From Methylococcaceae bacterium (GTDB taxonomy: Bacteria > Pseudomonadota > Gammaproteobacteria > Methylococcales > Methylomonadaceae), in NCBI GenBank assembly GCA_006844585.1, contig SPJM01000342.1, positions 1-64,000 of the forward strand: a DNA stretch of 64,000 bases, read 5' to 3'. Shown here piece by piece: positions 18,361-28,151 of this stretch. The notes under the pieces were generated by a model. The model saw nothing but the letters and a program-made list of their open reading frames with translations. It was not told where the DNA came from and searched no databases. Position 1 is the stretch's first letter. Every line of letters starts with the position of its first letter. The position numbers were made by a program, and so were the translations under genes.

Positions 18361-19579
18361 AAAGACAGAACGAAATATTTTGGTTGGATTGGATATCGGT
18401 ACATCCAAAGTTGCGGCTGTGGTCGGAGAGTGTGTTAATCATGATGAGTTGGAGATTATCGGCATCGGTTTAGCGCCGTCGAAAGGTTTGAAAAAAGGCG
18501 TGGTGGTTAATTTGGAATCTACTGTGCATTCGATTCAACGCGCGGTGGAAGAGGCTGAATTAATGGCCGGTTGTCAAATCAAGTCGGTGTTTGCCGGTAT
18601 TGCGGGCAGTCATATTAAAAGTCTTAATTCCCACGGTATTGTGGCGATTAAGGACAAAGAAGTTATGCAGCAAGATATTGATCGGGTGATTGATTCGGCG
18701 AGGGCTGTGGCGATTCCGGCGGATCAGAAGATATTGCACATTTTGCCGCAGGAATTCGTTATTGATCAGCAGGAAGGCATTAAGGAACCGATAGGGATGT
18801 CGGGGATACGCTTGGAAGCTAAAGTACATATGGTGACCGGAAGCGTCAGCGCCGCGCAAAACATTATTAAATGTATTCGCCGCTGTGAGCTGGAAGTGGA
18901 TGATATTGTTTTGGAACAATTAGCTTCCTGCACATCGGTGCTGACCGATGATGAAAAAGAGTTAGGCGTTTGTTTAATTGATATCGGCGGCGGCACCACC
19001 GATATTGCTATTTTTTCAGAAGGCGCGATTCGTCATACTGCGGTGATTCCGATTGCCGGCGACCAGGTCACGAATGACATAGCGGTGGCTTTACGAACGC
19101 CGACCAAGAACGCTGAAGAAATTAAGAAGGGATACGCCTATGCATTAACACAATTGGCTGATGCTGAATTGTTGATTGATGTGCCGAGTATCGGCGATAG
19201 AGATCCTCGCAAAATTTCGGCGCAGAGTTTGGCGGAAATCGTTGAACCGCGCTACGAAGAATTGATGCTGTTGGTGCAATCAGAATTGCGGCGCAGCGGA
19301 TATGAAGACTTGATTGCCGCCGGCATGGTGTTGACCGGCGGCAGTTCAAAAATAAAAGGGTTAAGCGATCTGGCGGAGGAAGTTTTCCATATGCCGGTGA
19401 GAGTCGGCGTACCGCAATATGTTTCAGGGCTGACGGATGTAGTGCGTAACCCGGTTTTTTCAACAGGCGTCGGTCTGTTGTTATATGGAAGAGAGCATCA
19501 TGGGAGAGGCGAAAGGCTGAGTGATGAGGGCGCCGGCATACTAGCGAAGATGAAAAATTGGTTTCAGGGGAATTTTTAA
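18353..19579 (+). CDS. ftsA: cell division protein FtsA (actin-like FtsZ anchor)
   Basis: FtsA tethers FtsZ to the membrane and recruits late division proteins. The 408-residue actin-fold protein shows phosphate-1 motif VGLDIGTSKVAAVV (about 12-25), phosphate-2 LIDIGGGTTDIAIF (about 204-217), the adenosine motif VLTGGSSKIKGL, the FtsA-specific 1C subdomain between about 85 and 165, and the C-terminal amphipathic membrane-targeting helix ending KMKNWFQGNF. The length is close to E. coli (420). ftsZ follows after 35 bases. Confidence 0.97.
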   Translation: MAKKTERNILVGLDIGTSKVAAVVGECVNHDELEIIGIGLAPSKGLKKGVVVNLESTVHSIQRAVEEAELMAGCQIKSVFAGIAGSHIKSLNSHGIVAIKDKEVMQQDIDRVIDSARAVAIPADQKILHILPQEFVIDQQEGIKEPIGMSGIRLEAKVHMVTGSVSAAQNIIKCIRRCELEVDDIVLEQLASCTSVLTDDEKELGVCLIDIGGGTTDIAIFSEGAIRHTAVIPIAGDQVTNDIAVALRTPTKNAEEIKKGYAYALTQLADAELLIDVPSIGDRDPRKISAQSLAEIVEPRYEELMLLVQSELRRSGYEDLIAAGMVLTGGSSKIKGLSDLAEEVFHMPVRVGVPQYVSGLTDVVRNPVFSTGVGLLLYGREHHGRGERLSDEGAGILAKMKNWFQGNF

Positions 19580-19614
19580 AATAGCTTTATTAAAGGGTTT
19601 AGAGGTATTTGGAG

Positions 19615-20769
19615 ATGAAATACGAATTAGTGGATATGTGTAGTGAGAATGCCGTCATCAAGGTTATTGGCGTCGGTGGAGGTGGTGGAAATGCGGTTGA
19701 CCATATGGTTGAAGGTGAAATCGACGGCGTAGAGTTTATTTGTGCGAATACCGATGCTCAAGCCTTAAGAGGTTTGAATGTCGAAACGAAAATTCAATTA
19801 GGCGTCGAGCTGACAAAGGGCTTGGGCGCAGGCACTCGACCGGAAGTCGGCAAGATGGCGGCGGAAGAAAATAAGGATCGAATCAAAGAAGTCATTGAAG
19901 ACGCCGATATGATCTTTTTGACTGCCGGAATGGGCGGCGGCACCGGTACTGGCGCGATTTCAGTCATTGCGGAAGTTGCCAGAGAAATAGGCGTGTTGAC
20001 GGTGGCGGTCGTGACTAAACCTTTTGAGTTTGAAGGGCAAAAGAAAAAAGCTGTTGCCGAAGAAGGTTTGAAAGAATTGGAAAATCATGTGGATTCTTTG
20101 ATTGTGATTCCAAACGAAAAATTATTACCGGTATTAGGCAATAATTTATCTTTGACCAATGCCTTTAAAGAAGCCAATAACGTGTTATTTGATGCGGTGC
20201 AGGGTATTACTGAGCTGATTACCCATCCGGGATTGATCAATGTCGATTTTGCCGATGTCAAAACAGTGATGAGTAATATGGGCGCGGCGATTATGGGCAC
20301 TGGTTTGTCGGAAGGCGAAACCCGCGCCAGAGAAGCGGCCGAAAAAGCCATTGCTTGTCCGTTATTGGAAGATGTCAATTTGCAAGGTGCAAAGGGAATT
20401 CTGGTGAATATTACCGCCTCCGATTTGGATTTGAATGAATTCAATGAAATCGGCGGTATTATGAATACTTTTGCTTCCCCGGATGCTGATATTAAAATCG
20501 GTTGCGCCGATAATCCAAATATGGGCAACGGTATTAAGGTAACGGTTGTCGCTACCGGCATGGGGCAGACGCAAGCGGCCAGCGCACCGGTTAAATTAGT
20601 GCAGAAAGCAAGTAACGGCGAGGTGAATTACGGGCAACTGGATAAACCGACCGTTATTCGTCAGAATAAACAGGAAACGCGGGAAAACAGATTTGGCGCG
20701 CAGCCCAAGGATGATCAAGATATGCAATACTTAGATGTGCCGGCTTTTTTAAGACGGCAAGCAGATTAA
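19615..20769 (+). CDS. ftsZ: cell division GTPase FtsZ
   Basis: FtsZ is the tubulin-like GTPase that forms the Z ring. From ATG 19615 it has 384 residues: the nucleotide loop VGGGGGNAVDHM, tubulin signature GGGTGTGA (about 105-112), T7-loop residues near NVDFADVKTVM, a short variable linker, and the C-terminal peptide LDVPAFLRRQAD that binds FtsA and ZipA. The ORF track begins at TTG 19609; ATG 19615 is better placed after AGAGG (19602-19606). This is the last division gene of the cluster. Confidence 0.98.
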   Translation: MKYELVDMCSENAVIKVIGVGGGGGNAVDHMVEGEIDGVEFICANTDAQALRGLNVETKIQLGVELTKGLGAGTRPEVGKMAAEENKDRIKEVIEDADMIFLTAGMGGGTGTGAISVIAEVAREIGVLTVAVVTKPFEFEGQKKKAVAEEGLKELENHVDSLIVIPNEKLLPVLGNNLSLTNAFKEANNVLFDAVQGITELITHPGLINVDFADVKTVMSNMGAAIMGTGLSEGETRAREAAEKAIACPLLEDVNLQGAKGILVNITASDLDLNEFNEIGGIMNTFASPDADIKIGCADNPNMGNGIKVTVVATGMGQTQAASAPVKLVQKASNGEVNYGQLDKPTVIRQNKQETRENRFGAQPKDDQDMQYLDVPAFLRRQAD

Positions 20770-20783
20770 TCAAAAAAATGAAA

Positions 20784-20796
20784 GCCCCACTGGGGC
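20784..20796 (+). other. small hairpin between ftsZ and lpxC
   Basis: GCCCC-ACT-GGGGC is a perfect five-pair stem with a three-base loop, 14 bases after the ftsZ stop. On the plus strand no U run follows, so it is more likely an RNA-stability or attenuation element than a strong terminator. Function is inference. Confidence 0.35.
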
Positions 20797-20848
20797 ATGG
20801 CGACTATGTTAAAATTACGCTTTTGCCTTGGAAAAGGTTGCAATTTTT

Positions 20849-21775
20849 ATGATTAAACAGCGTACATTAAAGAATACCATCAGGGCGACCGGTGTTGGTT
20901 TACATTCGGGGGATAAGATTTATTTAACTTTACACCCTTCAGAACCCAATACCGGTATCCGCTTTCGTCGTGTAGATCTTGATGAACCGGTTATGATAGA
21001 AGCCAAGCCGGAAAATGTGGGTGAAACCATGTTATCGACGACTTTGGCGAAACAAGGCGTTAAAGTCGCCACGGTTGAACATTTGCTTTCCGCGATGGCG
21101 GGTTTGGGCGTTGATAACGCGGTGATTGATGTTAACGCCGCTGAAGTTCCGATTATGGACGGCAGCGCAGGTCCCTTCGTTTTTTTAATTCAGTCGGCGG
21201 GCGTGAGCGAGCAGGAAGCGCCCAAGCAATATATCCGGATAAAAAAAACCGTGCGGGTGGAAGAAGGCGATAAATGGGCGGCTTTCGAACCTTTCGACGG
21301 TTTCAAAGTGACGTTTACCATCGACTTTGAACACCCGGCTTTTTCAGATCATTTAAAAACTGCGTCAATGGATTTTTCTTCCACTACTTTTGTGAAGGAA
21401 GTCAGTCGAGCCAGAACTTTTGGATTCATGAAAGATATTGAATTTCTAAGACAAAATAATTTGGCCCTAGGCGGTAGTTTGGATAACGCTATTGTAGTTG
21501 ATGATGACAAAGTGTTGAACGAAGACGGGTTGCGATATGCGGATGAATTTGTCAAACATAAAATTCTGGATGCAATCGGCGATTTATATTTATTGGGGCA
21601 TAGCTTGATAGGCGAATTCAAAGGTTTTAAATCCGGTCATGCCTTGAATAATAAATTGTTGTTGGAATTGGTCAATACTCCGGATGCTTGGGAGATGGTC
21701 GAATTTGAAAGCGAAGAGGAAGCGCCGATTTCCTTTATGTTGTCAGCGCAAACGCCGATTCCGCCGTTGCAATAA
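20849..21775 (+). CDS. lpxC: UDP-3-O-acyl-N-acetylglucosamine deacetylase
   Basis: LpxC is the zinc deacetylase for the first committed step of lipid A synthesis, in the cytoplasm. From ATG 20849 (MIKQRTLKN) it has 308 residues. It shows the N-terminal [17 protein letters not shown], zinc ligand His in [12 protein letters not shown] (about 74-85), the [12 protein letters not shown] block holding the other His and Asp ligands, and catalytic [19 protein letters not shown]. The track's upstream TTG start adds seven unconserved residues. An AAGG SD-like sequence lies about 11 bases upstream. It sits at the end of the dcw cluster, as in other gammaproteobacteria. Confidence 0.97.
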   Translation: MIKQRTLKNTIRATGVGLHSGDKIYLTLHPSEPNTGIRFRRVDLDEPVMIEAKPENVGETMLSTTLAKQGVKVATVEHLLSAMAGLGVDNAVIDVNAAEVPIMDGSAGPFVFLIQSAGVSEQEAPKQYIRIKKTVRVEEGDKWAAFEPFDGFKVTFTIDFEHPAFSDHLKTASMDFSSTTFVKEVSRARTFGFMKDIEFLRQNNLALGGSLDNAIVVDDDKVLNEDGLRYADEFVKHKILDAIGDLYLLGHSLIGEFKGFKSGHALNNKLLLELVNTPDAWEMVEFESEEEAPISFMLSAQTPIPPLQ

Positions 21776-21816
21776 GCCGCTTGATGAATCAGACTGGTTT
21801 CCGTTCTAATCGCCGT

Positions 21817-22680
21817 TTATAGGCCTTTTTGTTGGAAAGTATCACAGCTTTTCAAATTGCCTTGAGTCAATCCTGTCTTAAACCATTTCACCCGCTGCTG
21901 TGATGTGCCGTGGGTGAATGATTCCGGCTTGGCGTAGCCGCGCGCTTGTTTTTGTAAACGGTCATCGCCGATGGCGCTGGCGGCGTTTAGCGCTTCTTCA
22001 ATATCGCCTTGTTCTAAAATGCTTTTGGCTTTTTCGGTATGATGCGCCCACAGTCCGGCAAAGCAATCCGCCTGCAATTCTAAACGGACGGACAATTGAT
22101 TGCCTTGAGCCTTGCTCATTTTTTGTTGCGCCTGATGGACTTTTGTCGAAATACCCAATAAGTTTTGCACATGATGACCGACTTCATGAGCGATCACATA
22201 GGCCTGCGCAAAATCGCCGGGCGCTTGGTGACGTTTTTTCAGCTGCTCATAAAAACCCAGATCAATATAGACTTTTTTGTCGGCGGGGCAATAAAAAGGC
22301 CCCATGGCTGCGCTGGCATTGCCGCAGGCTGAGCGCACGCTGTCGGTAAACAACACTAATTTTGGTTCCTGGTAACGACCGCCGCTTTGTCGAAACAAAC
22401 TGTTCCAGGTATCTTCGGTATCGGCCAGCACTACACTGACAAATCGGGCCAGTTCATTTTCCTGTTGACTGGGTTGATAGCGCGGCGTCTGTTGAGTTGC
22501 AGCTCCCGAACTACCGGCATCAAGCAATGATAAGGCAATTTGCGGGTCGACTCCGAAATACATGGAGCCTAGCACCACTAATAAAACCACAATACCGCCA
22601 GGTTTGCCGCTTTTGCGGACGGTTCCGGCCTTGCGCCTGTCTTCAATATTACGGCTGCTTCTGCGGTTACGCCATTTCAT
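21817..22680 (-). CDS. ypfJ: YpfJ-family putative neutral zinc metallopeptidase
   Basis: This 287-residue membrane-anchored protein is close to E. coli YpfJ throughout. It has a basic N terminus (MKWRNRRSSRNIEDRR), one membrane segment (about 28-46), a linker, and a periplasmic domain with the gluzincin motif AHEVGHHVQNLLG (HExxH, about 164-168) and RLELQADCFAGLWAH supplying the downstream acidic ligand. The C terminus SFTHGTSQQRVKWFKTG is also characteristic. The physiological substrate is unknown. It is convergent with lpxC, 41 bases away, and lies 12 bases downstream of the epimerase gene, so they may be cotranscribed. Confidence 0.92.
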   Translation of the reverse strand: MKWRNRRSSRNIEDRRKAGTVRKSGKPGGIVVLLVVLGSMYFGVDPQIALSLLDAGSSGAATQQTPRYQPSQQENELARFVSVVLADTEDTWNSLFRQSGGRYQEPKLVLFTDSVRSACGNASAAMGPFYCPADKKVYIDLGFYEQLKKRHQAPGDFAQAYVIAHEVGHHVQNLLGISTKVHQAQQKMSKAQGNQLSVRLELQADCFAGLWAHHTEKAKSILEQGDIEEALNAASAIGDDRLQKQARGYAKPESFTHGTSQQRVKWFKTGLTQGNLKSCDTFQQKGL

Positions 22681-22692
22681 ATTGCTTCCTTA

Positions 22693-23628
22693 TTAAACGG
22701 ATGAAGATTGACCAGGACGATTATCGCCGGGTGGAAAGAGATTATTCAAGGCATTGGGCAAGGTTTCGAATTGAAATTTGAAGCCAATTTCCATGGCATG
22801 TTTCGGGATGGCTTTTTGGCCGCCGATTAGTAAATCAGATAATTCGCCGAAAAGCAGTTTAAGCAAGGTTGCCGGTAAAGGCAGCAACGCTTTGCGATGC
22901 AATTGTTTGGCGAATATGTCGGTAAATTCAGCATTACTGACCGGGTTCGGCGCACAGCCGTTAAAAACGCCTTTCGCTTGTGGTTGTTCCGTCAGTGTGA
23001 GGAATAAGCGACTGATGTCGTTAAGATGAATCCAGGGCATATATTGACGGCCATTGGCGAGTCTGCCGCCTAAACCCAATTTGAACGGTAACAACATTTT
23101 TTTTAAAAAACCGCCATCAGCCGCCAACACTAGACCTGTGCGCACAATGCAAACCCGAATGCCATGCTTTTCAGCGGCCGATGCTTGTTGTTCCCATTGT
23201 TCGCAAAGCTGATGGGCGTATTCGTCATGAAATGAGCTTTCTTCGTTCAGCGTTTGCTCACCGCCGTCGCCATACCAGCCGACTGCCGATCCGCTGATTA
23301 AACATTCAGGTTTGCTTTGCCGTTGAGCCAGCCAATCGACTAAGTTTCGAGTCAGTTCGATTCGACTACTTTCCAATACGCGTTTACGGGATTGTGTCCA
23401 ACGTTTATCGGCAATTGGCGCGCCAGCCAAGTTGATTACCACGTCAATTTTATCCTTATCATCAATTTCCGCTAATGAAGCAATTGCGTTTAAGTTGGGA
23501 ATATCACGAGCTGACACTTTTGCGGGCGTTCGGCTCAAAATCGTGACTTGATGATTATCGGCGATGAGTTTGTCAATGATCGCCGTTCCGATTAAGCCTG
23601 TGCCGCCGGTTAGTAAAAAATGTTTCAT
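22693..23628 (-). CDS. yfcH: TIGR01777-family NAD-dependent epimerase (YfcH-like)
   Basis: This 311-residue extended short-chain dehydrogenase starts with the Rossmann motif MKHFLLTGGTGLIG. It has GSAVGWYGDGGE (about 115-126) where YfcH/SulA-like family members place their active-site Tyr, followed by the typical IHLNDISRLF and C-terminal PLPATLLKLLFGE segments. ATG 23628 is preferred over the track start because GGAGGGA stands a few bases upstream. The substrate is unknown in this family. It lies between the Uma2-type and ypfJ genes. Confidence 0.9.
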   Translation of the reverse strand: MKHFLLTGGTGLIGTAIIDKLIADNHQVTILSRTPAKVSARDIPNLNAIASLAEIDDKDKIDVVINLAGAPIADKRWTQSRKRVLESSRIELTRNLVDWLAQRQSKPECLISGSAVGWYGDGGEQTLNEESSFHDEYAHQLCEQWEQQASAAEKHGIRVCIVRTGLVLAADGGFLKKMLLPFKLGLGGRLANGRQYMPWIHLNDISRLFLTLTEQPQAKGVFNGCAPNPVSNAEFTDIFAKQLHRKALLPLPATLLKLLFGELSDLLIGGQKAIPKHAMEIGFKFQFETLPNALNNLFPPGDNRPGQSSSV

Positions 23629-23629
23629 C

Positions 23630-24214
23630 TCAATCCCTCCTAGGCGCCAAAATATCCGACATCTGAATTTCAATATCGGGTCGATGAAGTAATGAAATTC
23701 GGTCGCTGGAAAATAAAGTCATTTTTTCCTGATAAACCCCATCGCCGGGTTTACGATAGATTTCCAGGCAAGGTTTGGTCAGGTTTATCAGCCAATATTC
23801 ACTGACTCCATGTAATGCATACAACTGTAACTTCTGATTTTGGTCGAAGGGTAGGGAGCTGTCCGCTACTTCAATTAATAATAAAACATCGTCGGCCTTC
23901 GGGTGTTGGGAAGCATAATAATCAGCCGATGGTTTAAGCAGCATTAAGTCCGGCTGAGGTTGAGAAAAATCGCCTAAATCTAGCGGGTTTTGTATGCTAA
24001 TGATCGCTTGATCCGAAATTGTCCGGCTAAGAAGATGATTGAGGCGGTTAATGCATCCCGAATGCTGACTACCGATAGGCGACATTTCCAGTATTTCTCC
24101 ATTAATTAATTCAATTCGGCTATCGCTTGAAAAAACCCCGGCATCAGCCATTTTGCGCCATTCATCAATATGGGTTAGATGCTTTTTATAACCAAGTTCA
24201 AATGATGTAGACAT
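23630..24214 (-). CDS. Uma2-family (DUF820) endonuclease-like protein
   Basis: The protein has 194 residues from ATG 24214 (MSTSFELGY). It has the DUF820/Uma2 layout of PD-(D/E)XK nuclease-fold proteins that are numerous in cyanobacteria and methanotrophs: RIELINGEILEMSPIGSQHSGC near 35-56, QPDLMLLKP (the catalytic Asp region), and LLIEVADSSLPFDQNQKLQLYALHG with the ExA-type core. The function of chromosomal copies is not known; some are relics of selfish elements. The track's TTG start adds 24 residues with little support. The stop lies one base from the yfcH start, so the two are probably cotranscribed. Confidence 0.82.
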   Translation of the reverse strand: MSTSFELGYKKHLTHIDEWRKMADAGVFSSDSRIELINGEILEMSPIGSQHSGCINRLNHLLSRTISDQAIISIQNPLDLGDFSQPQPDLMLLKPSADYYASQHPKADDVLLLIEVADSSLPFDQNQKLQLYALHGVSEYWLINLTKPCLEIYRKPGDGVYQEKMTLFSSDRISLLHRPDIEIQMSDILAPRRD

Positions 24215-24303
24215 AGGCGTAATGTGATTATATGGAGAAGAAATATGCAACAGCTCATCCGCCATTGGGAATGGTAGCTGAGTCAAATATCTTTAGACTT
24301 TTA

Positions 24304-25119
24304 TTATGCCCCAAATTCTATTTCATAACCGCTGAATTTGCGAATGTTGATGACCCCTGTGTCCAATAATAAATATTGGCCTTTAATGCCGTTGAGCACG
24401 CCGGTGACTTCGGCGGTTTTATCCAGGTTGAATGATTTCACTTTTGTCGGGTAAGTATTGACCGGGTATTGAATTTCGATGCTTTCTTGACCGGCTAAAG
24501 TTTCTATCGCATCCTCTCCGAATTGCTGTTTTATGGATTGAAGTTCGCTTTCACATTGGGATAGCAGTTCATCACGGCAGGTTTTTAAATCCAATGGTTC
24601 AACCTGATTTTTCAACATTTTTTGCCAACTGGTTTTATCGCTGGCGTATTGAGCAATAGCGACCTCGATCAAACCGGATAAATGTCTGGATGAGACTTTA
24701 AAAATCGGTAAGGCCTGTATTGCGCCTTGATCAATCCAACGGGTGGGGATTTGCGATTGTCGGGTAATGCCGACTTTCAGTCCTGATGAATTAGCCAGAT
24801 AAACAAAATGTGGCTGAAAGCAAAATTCCTCACCCCATTCGGGTTCCCGACAAGTGCCTTTTGCGTAGTGACAGGTTTCGGGCTTCATAATGCACATATC
24901 GCATTGCGCCAAAGATTTAAAGCAAGGATAACAATAACCTTGGTTGAAACTTTTTTTAGTGAGTCGATTGCAATGGACGCAGAAAATTTGACCGCTGTAT
25001 TTGAGCGAAATAGGCTTACCGATTAATGGGTTCAAGTCGATCAGCTGATCGTTGACGGGTAGCTGATAACTGACTGGACTATTTAATGTTGTATTCATTT
25101 TTCGCAAGCAACCTAACAC
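24304..25119 (-). CDS. DUF2797 cysteine-rich protein
   Basis: The 271-residue protein matches the DUF2797 type. Its N-terminal third is rich in Cys pairs (CVHCNR, CYPC, CDMC, CHYAKGTC), suggesting zinc-ribbon metal binding. A domain follows around VYLANSSGLKVGITRQSQIPTRWIDQG that recalls GIY-YIG-like small folds, then a C-terminal beta-rich segment. No function is established. The GTG at 25119 has GAGGT seven bases upstream, so I keep it; ATG 25098 (MNTTLNS) is the alternative. It lies upstream of the Uma2 gene on the same strand. Confidence 0.75.
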   Translation of the reverse strand: MLGCLRKMNTTLNSPVSYQLPVNDQLIDLNPLIGKPISLKYSGQIFCVHCNRLTKKSFNQGYCYPCFKSLAQCDMCIMKPETCHYAKGTCREPEWGEEFCFQPHFVYLANSSGLKVGITRQSQIPTRWIDQGAIQALPIFKVSSRHLSGLIEVAIAQYASDKTSWQKMLKNQVEPLDLKTCRDELLSQCESELQSIKQQFGEDAIETLAGQESIEIQYPVNTYPTKVKSFNLDKTAEVTGVLNGIKGQYLLLDTGVINIRKFSGYEIEFGA

Positions 25120-25475
25120 AGATCTACCTCATTTATTAAATAGAGCTATTTTACAGGCAAGCAAAGAGGAAATGCAGGACTAAAAGCACCCAAGCATACA
25201 CATTTAACATTTCACTTGTCTTTTTTTCCATCTTCAGCGTTGCCTACATGGATGTAGGTAAGGGGCGTGAGCAGGAGCGGAAGCTTTGCATAAATAGTTG
25301 CATAGCGGGCTATGCGCCTATTTATGCGCCTCGGCAATCGCTCCCTGCATTGCTCTACCTCCTGCATCCCTGCAGTCGTTGAATATGAAAAAAATCCTGC
25401 GTAAAATTTAGTTAAATGTGTATGCTTGGGTACTTATTGCAAAAAACGCGGCAGGGGCTAATCCGCCCGATGAAA
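25120..25475. other. 356-base intergenic region filled by a foldback element
   Basis: No coding potential is seen. Nearly the whole stretch is the inverted-repeat element listed at 25188-25431; the remaining flanks are short and show no clear promoter or terminator. Confidence 0.6.
25188..25431. mobile_element. foldback/MITE-like element, copy 1 (244 bases, perfect 21-base terminal inverted repeats)
   Basis: The ends are perfect 21-base inverted repeats: ACCCAAGCATACACATTTAAC at 25188-25208 and its complement at 25411-25431. Inside lies a second imperfect inverted pair (an oligo-T tract with TTCAGCG on the left, CGTTGAATATG with oligo-A on the right). The centre is a nested hairpin: GCATAAATAG/CTATTTATGC (25288-25297 and 25318-25327) enclosing GCATAGC/GCTATGC (25300-25306 and 25309-25315). 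There is no ORF. A related copy lies at 34831-34988. This fits a non-autonomous mobile or REP-like structured element; target duplications were not identified. Confidence 0.75.
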
Positions 25476-28151
25476 TCAATGCAAGGGAGGCGGGTTGTCG
25501 GATGTTTTTTTATCAACTTTAAAAAAAGCAATCGATTGCACCAGACGAGATGAGATTGATTTCAGTTCATCCATGGATTGGCCTGCCTCCTGACTGACTT
25601 GAATCGAGTTTTTTGTTGATGAGGTGATGTCATCTAAAATTTGGGTCACCTTTTCAGCTTGCTCCCGTTCTTTATTAATGCCTTTGGTTAATACGGCGGT
25701 TACATCCCCCATCGTTTGGGTGGCGGCATTGAGGCTATCATTGTATTCCGATAAATCCACGGCGGATTTTTCAATATCCTGCTGGCAAGTATTTTGTTGA
25801 TGAACAGCCTGCACGATATCTTCAATTTGTTGTTTAGACTGGAATACCGATTGCTGAATCATATCGAAAGATGATTTCACCAGATTGACTTTTTCGAGTC
25901 CGTTATCAATAACCCGGCGACCTGATTTGGTCGCCTCCACCGTTGATTGGGTTTGGCTGCGTATGGTTTCTATATGATCCTTGATATCTTTTGCCGCCAC
26001 CGAGCTTTTCTGTGCTAATTTTCTGACTTCATTGGCGACAATTGCAAAGCCGTTGCCCGCTTCGCCGGCTCGGGCGGCTTCCACCGAAGCATTTAACGCC
26101 AACAGATTGGTTTGGAAAGATATATCGTTAACCGTTTCAACAATTTCCTGAATGGCAACCGAGCTCTTATCCAGTTGATGAATTTGCAGGGATAAATCAT
26201 CGACGGTTTCAGCGATATTGCTCATCCCGGTATTAGCTTCATTAACCGCATGAATGCCTTTTTGAGTTTCCGATAGCATCGTTTCGGAAGACTTCAGAGA
26301 ATGTTCCGAAAATTGCGAAATTTGTCCCATCTGAAATTTAACCGCTTCAACATTTTTACGCGTGTTGTTAATAGCAAGGTCAACCCCGGACACCACTTTT
26401 TCAAGGTGATGCACGTCTGTGATTAATTCGTTTTTACTACTCTCGACCTCTTCCAGTACGTGGTTCATGGTGGATAATGAATGATTTCCCTCGTCTACGG
26501 CGTGCAGCAGCTGGTTATTTTTGTTATCGATCAGTTCATGAGCGGAACTGAGCTGGCTAGACATACCGCCGATGGCGACGGCGAATTGATTGACTTGCTC
26601 GACGATGCCATTAAGGCTTTCCACCATATGCGCCATCGCTTGGCCCAACAAATCCTGATTACCTTTAATGGCGATATTTTGCTGAATGAAACCTTTGGAA
26701 ATAGCATCGGCTTTATTGACGGTCTCTTCCAGCTCGCCTAAAAAATGATTAAACATTTTAGCGACTTGACCCGCTTCGGTGCCGTATTCCTCGGCCACGC
26801 GTCGGGATAAATTGCCGTCATGAATAATTTGCTGCATGGTTTGCATGGTATCCAGCCAAATTGTTTTCGCGCCGTGTTCGGTGATATTGAGTCCGGCTTC
26901 TTCATCTTCCGGCGATACTCGTAGAACGCCAAAGATTTTAAATAACCAGAAGAGTATCAAGCCGGTGCTGAACGCCCAGGCAAAAACGCTGATGATGCCG
27001 ATCAATTGTATCCAAGCCTGGGCTAAATGGCCGCCGGCGGGTAATTGCTCCACTGGTGCGAAAAAGGCCAGCGCCAATGTGCCCCAAGCGCCGCAAAATC
27101 CATGCACGGGAATGGCGTTCAAGGGGTCGTCGATGCGCAGTTTCAATAACAGCCATTCGGCGAATAAGTAAACAATACCTGAGCTAATACCGATCATAAT
27201 CGCGCCGACTGGCTCCACTGCGGCGCATCCGGCGGTGATGCCGACCAGGCCGGCTAAAATGCCGTTCAATACTTTTTCCACTTCAACCAAAGTATTATGA
27301 GTGATCAACATGGATAGAAAGAAGCAAGTAACTCCAGCCGCCGCCGGCGCCAGCATGGTGTTTAACACTACCTGCGGCACGCTTTCATCGCCGACCAGAG
27401 TGCTGCCGCCGTTAAAGCCGAACCAGCCGAACCAGAGAATAAAAACGCCGATTGCGCTGTATGAGATATTATGGCCTTGAATATCTTGCGGGGTTCCGTC
27501 TGCGGCAAAGCGTCCGATGCGAGGCCCCAGCATCCAGGCGGCGGCAAGCCCGACCCAGCCGCCAACTGAATGGACTACCGTTGAACCCGCGAAGTCGACG
27601 AATTGCATATCGGCCAGCCAGCCGCTGGCGTTTTCCATCAGTGCGCCGCCCCAAATCCAATGACCGACCACCGGGTAGATAAAAATGCCTAATACGGTTG
27701 AGCCAAAAATATAGGCTTTGAACTGTACGCGTTCGGCAACCGCTCCGGAAACAATGGTGGCTGCGGTGCCCGCAAAGACGACTTGAAAAACGAAAAAAGC
27801 ATAATGATCCGGTTTGCTGAAGCCATCCAGAAAAAAACCGCTATGGCCGATCAAGCCGTTATAACTGTCTCCGAACATGACTCCGAAACCGATTGCCCAG
27901 AAAACGATAATGGTGACAATCATATCGCTGACATTTTTAATCGCCACATTAATGGAGTTCTTCGCCCGAATCATGCCGGTTTCTAATGAGGTGAATCCGG
28001 CCTGCATAAAGAACACCATCGCGGCGGCGACAATGATCCAGGTTATATTCAGATTACTTTGCGCCAGAGTTTCGCTATCGGCAAATACTGCGTTAGGGAA
28101 AAATAAACAGAGAATAGTGAAAATAATTGAATAGGGTTGGATGGCTTTCAT
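25476..28151 (-). CDS. ammonium transporter (Amt) fused to methyl-accepting chemotaxis signalling domain
   Basis: This 891-residue protein is a fusion. After a signal peptide (about 1-24), residues 33-410 form a full Amt/AmtB channel. Both conserved His of the pore twin-His pair are visible (H194 in [14 protein letters not shown]350 in AIPVHGFCG), as are the Phe-gate region FQVVFAGTA and FGFNGGS. A short linker with HAMP-like character (about 430-490) leads to a long coiled coil and an MCP signalling domain, with hairpin tip [23 protein letters not shown] near 691-713. Amt proteins conduct ammonium; MCP tips activate CheA/CheW. The simplest inference is an ammonium-sensing chemoreceptor or transceptor. 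No glnK or che gene is adjacent. Foldback copy 1 lies just downstream. Confidence 0.9.
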   Translation of the reverse strand: MKAIQPYSIIFTILCLFFPNAVFADSETLAQSNLNITWIIVAAAMVFFMQAGFTSLETGMIRAKNSINVAIKNVSDMIVTIIVFWAIGFGVMFGDSYNGLIGHSGFFLDGFSKPDHYAFFVFQVVFAGTAATIVSGAVAERVQFKAYIFGSTVLGIFIYPVVGHWIWGGALMENASGWLADMQFVDFAGSTVVHSVGGWVGLAAAWMLGPRIGRFAADGTPQDIQGHNISYSAIGVFILWFGWFGFNGGSTLVGDESVPQVVLNTMLAPAAAGVTCFFLSMLITHNTLVEVEKVLNGILAGLVGITAGCAAVEPVGAIMIGISSGIVYLFAEWLLLKLRIDDPLNAIPVHGFCGAWGTLALAFFAPVEQLPAGGHLAQAWIQLIGIISVFAWAFSTGLILFWLFKIFGVLRVSPEDEEAGLNITEHGAKTIWLDTMQTMQQIIHDGNLSRRVAEEYGTEAGQVAKMFNHFLGELEETVNKADAISKGFIQQNIAIKGNQDLLGQAMAHMVESLNGIVEQVNQFAVAIGGMSSQLSSAHELIDNKNNQLLHAVDEGNHSLSTMNHVLEEVESSKNELITDVHHLEKVVSGVDLAINNTRKNVEAVKFQMGQISQFSEHSLKSSETMLSETQKGIHAVNEANTGMSNIAETVDDLSLQIHQLDKSSVAIQEIVETVNDISFQTNLLALNASVEAARAGEAGNGFAIVANEVRKLAQKSSVAAKDIKDHIETIRSQTQSTVEATKSGRRVIDNGLEKVNLVKSSFDMIQQSVFQSKQQIEDIVQAVHQQNTCQQDIEKSAVDLSEYNDSLNAATQTMGDVTAVLTKGINKEREQAEKVTQILDDITSSTKNSIQVSQEAGQSMDELKSISSRLVQSIAFFKVDKKTSDNPPPLH

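Noticed and set aside
20784-20796. Intrinsic terminator between ftsZ and lpxC
   Set aside because: The five-pair hairpin lacks a U tract on the plus strand, so it is listed only as a hairpin.
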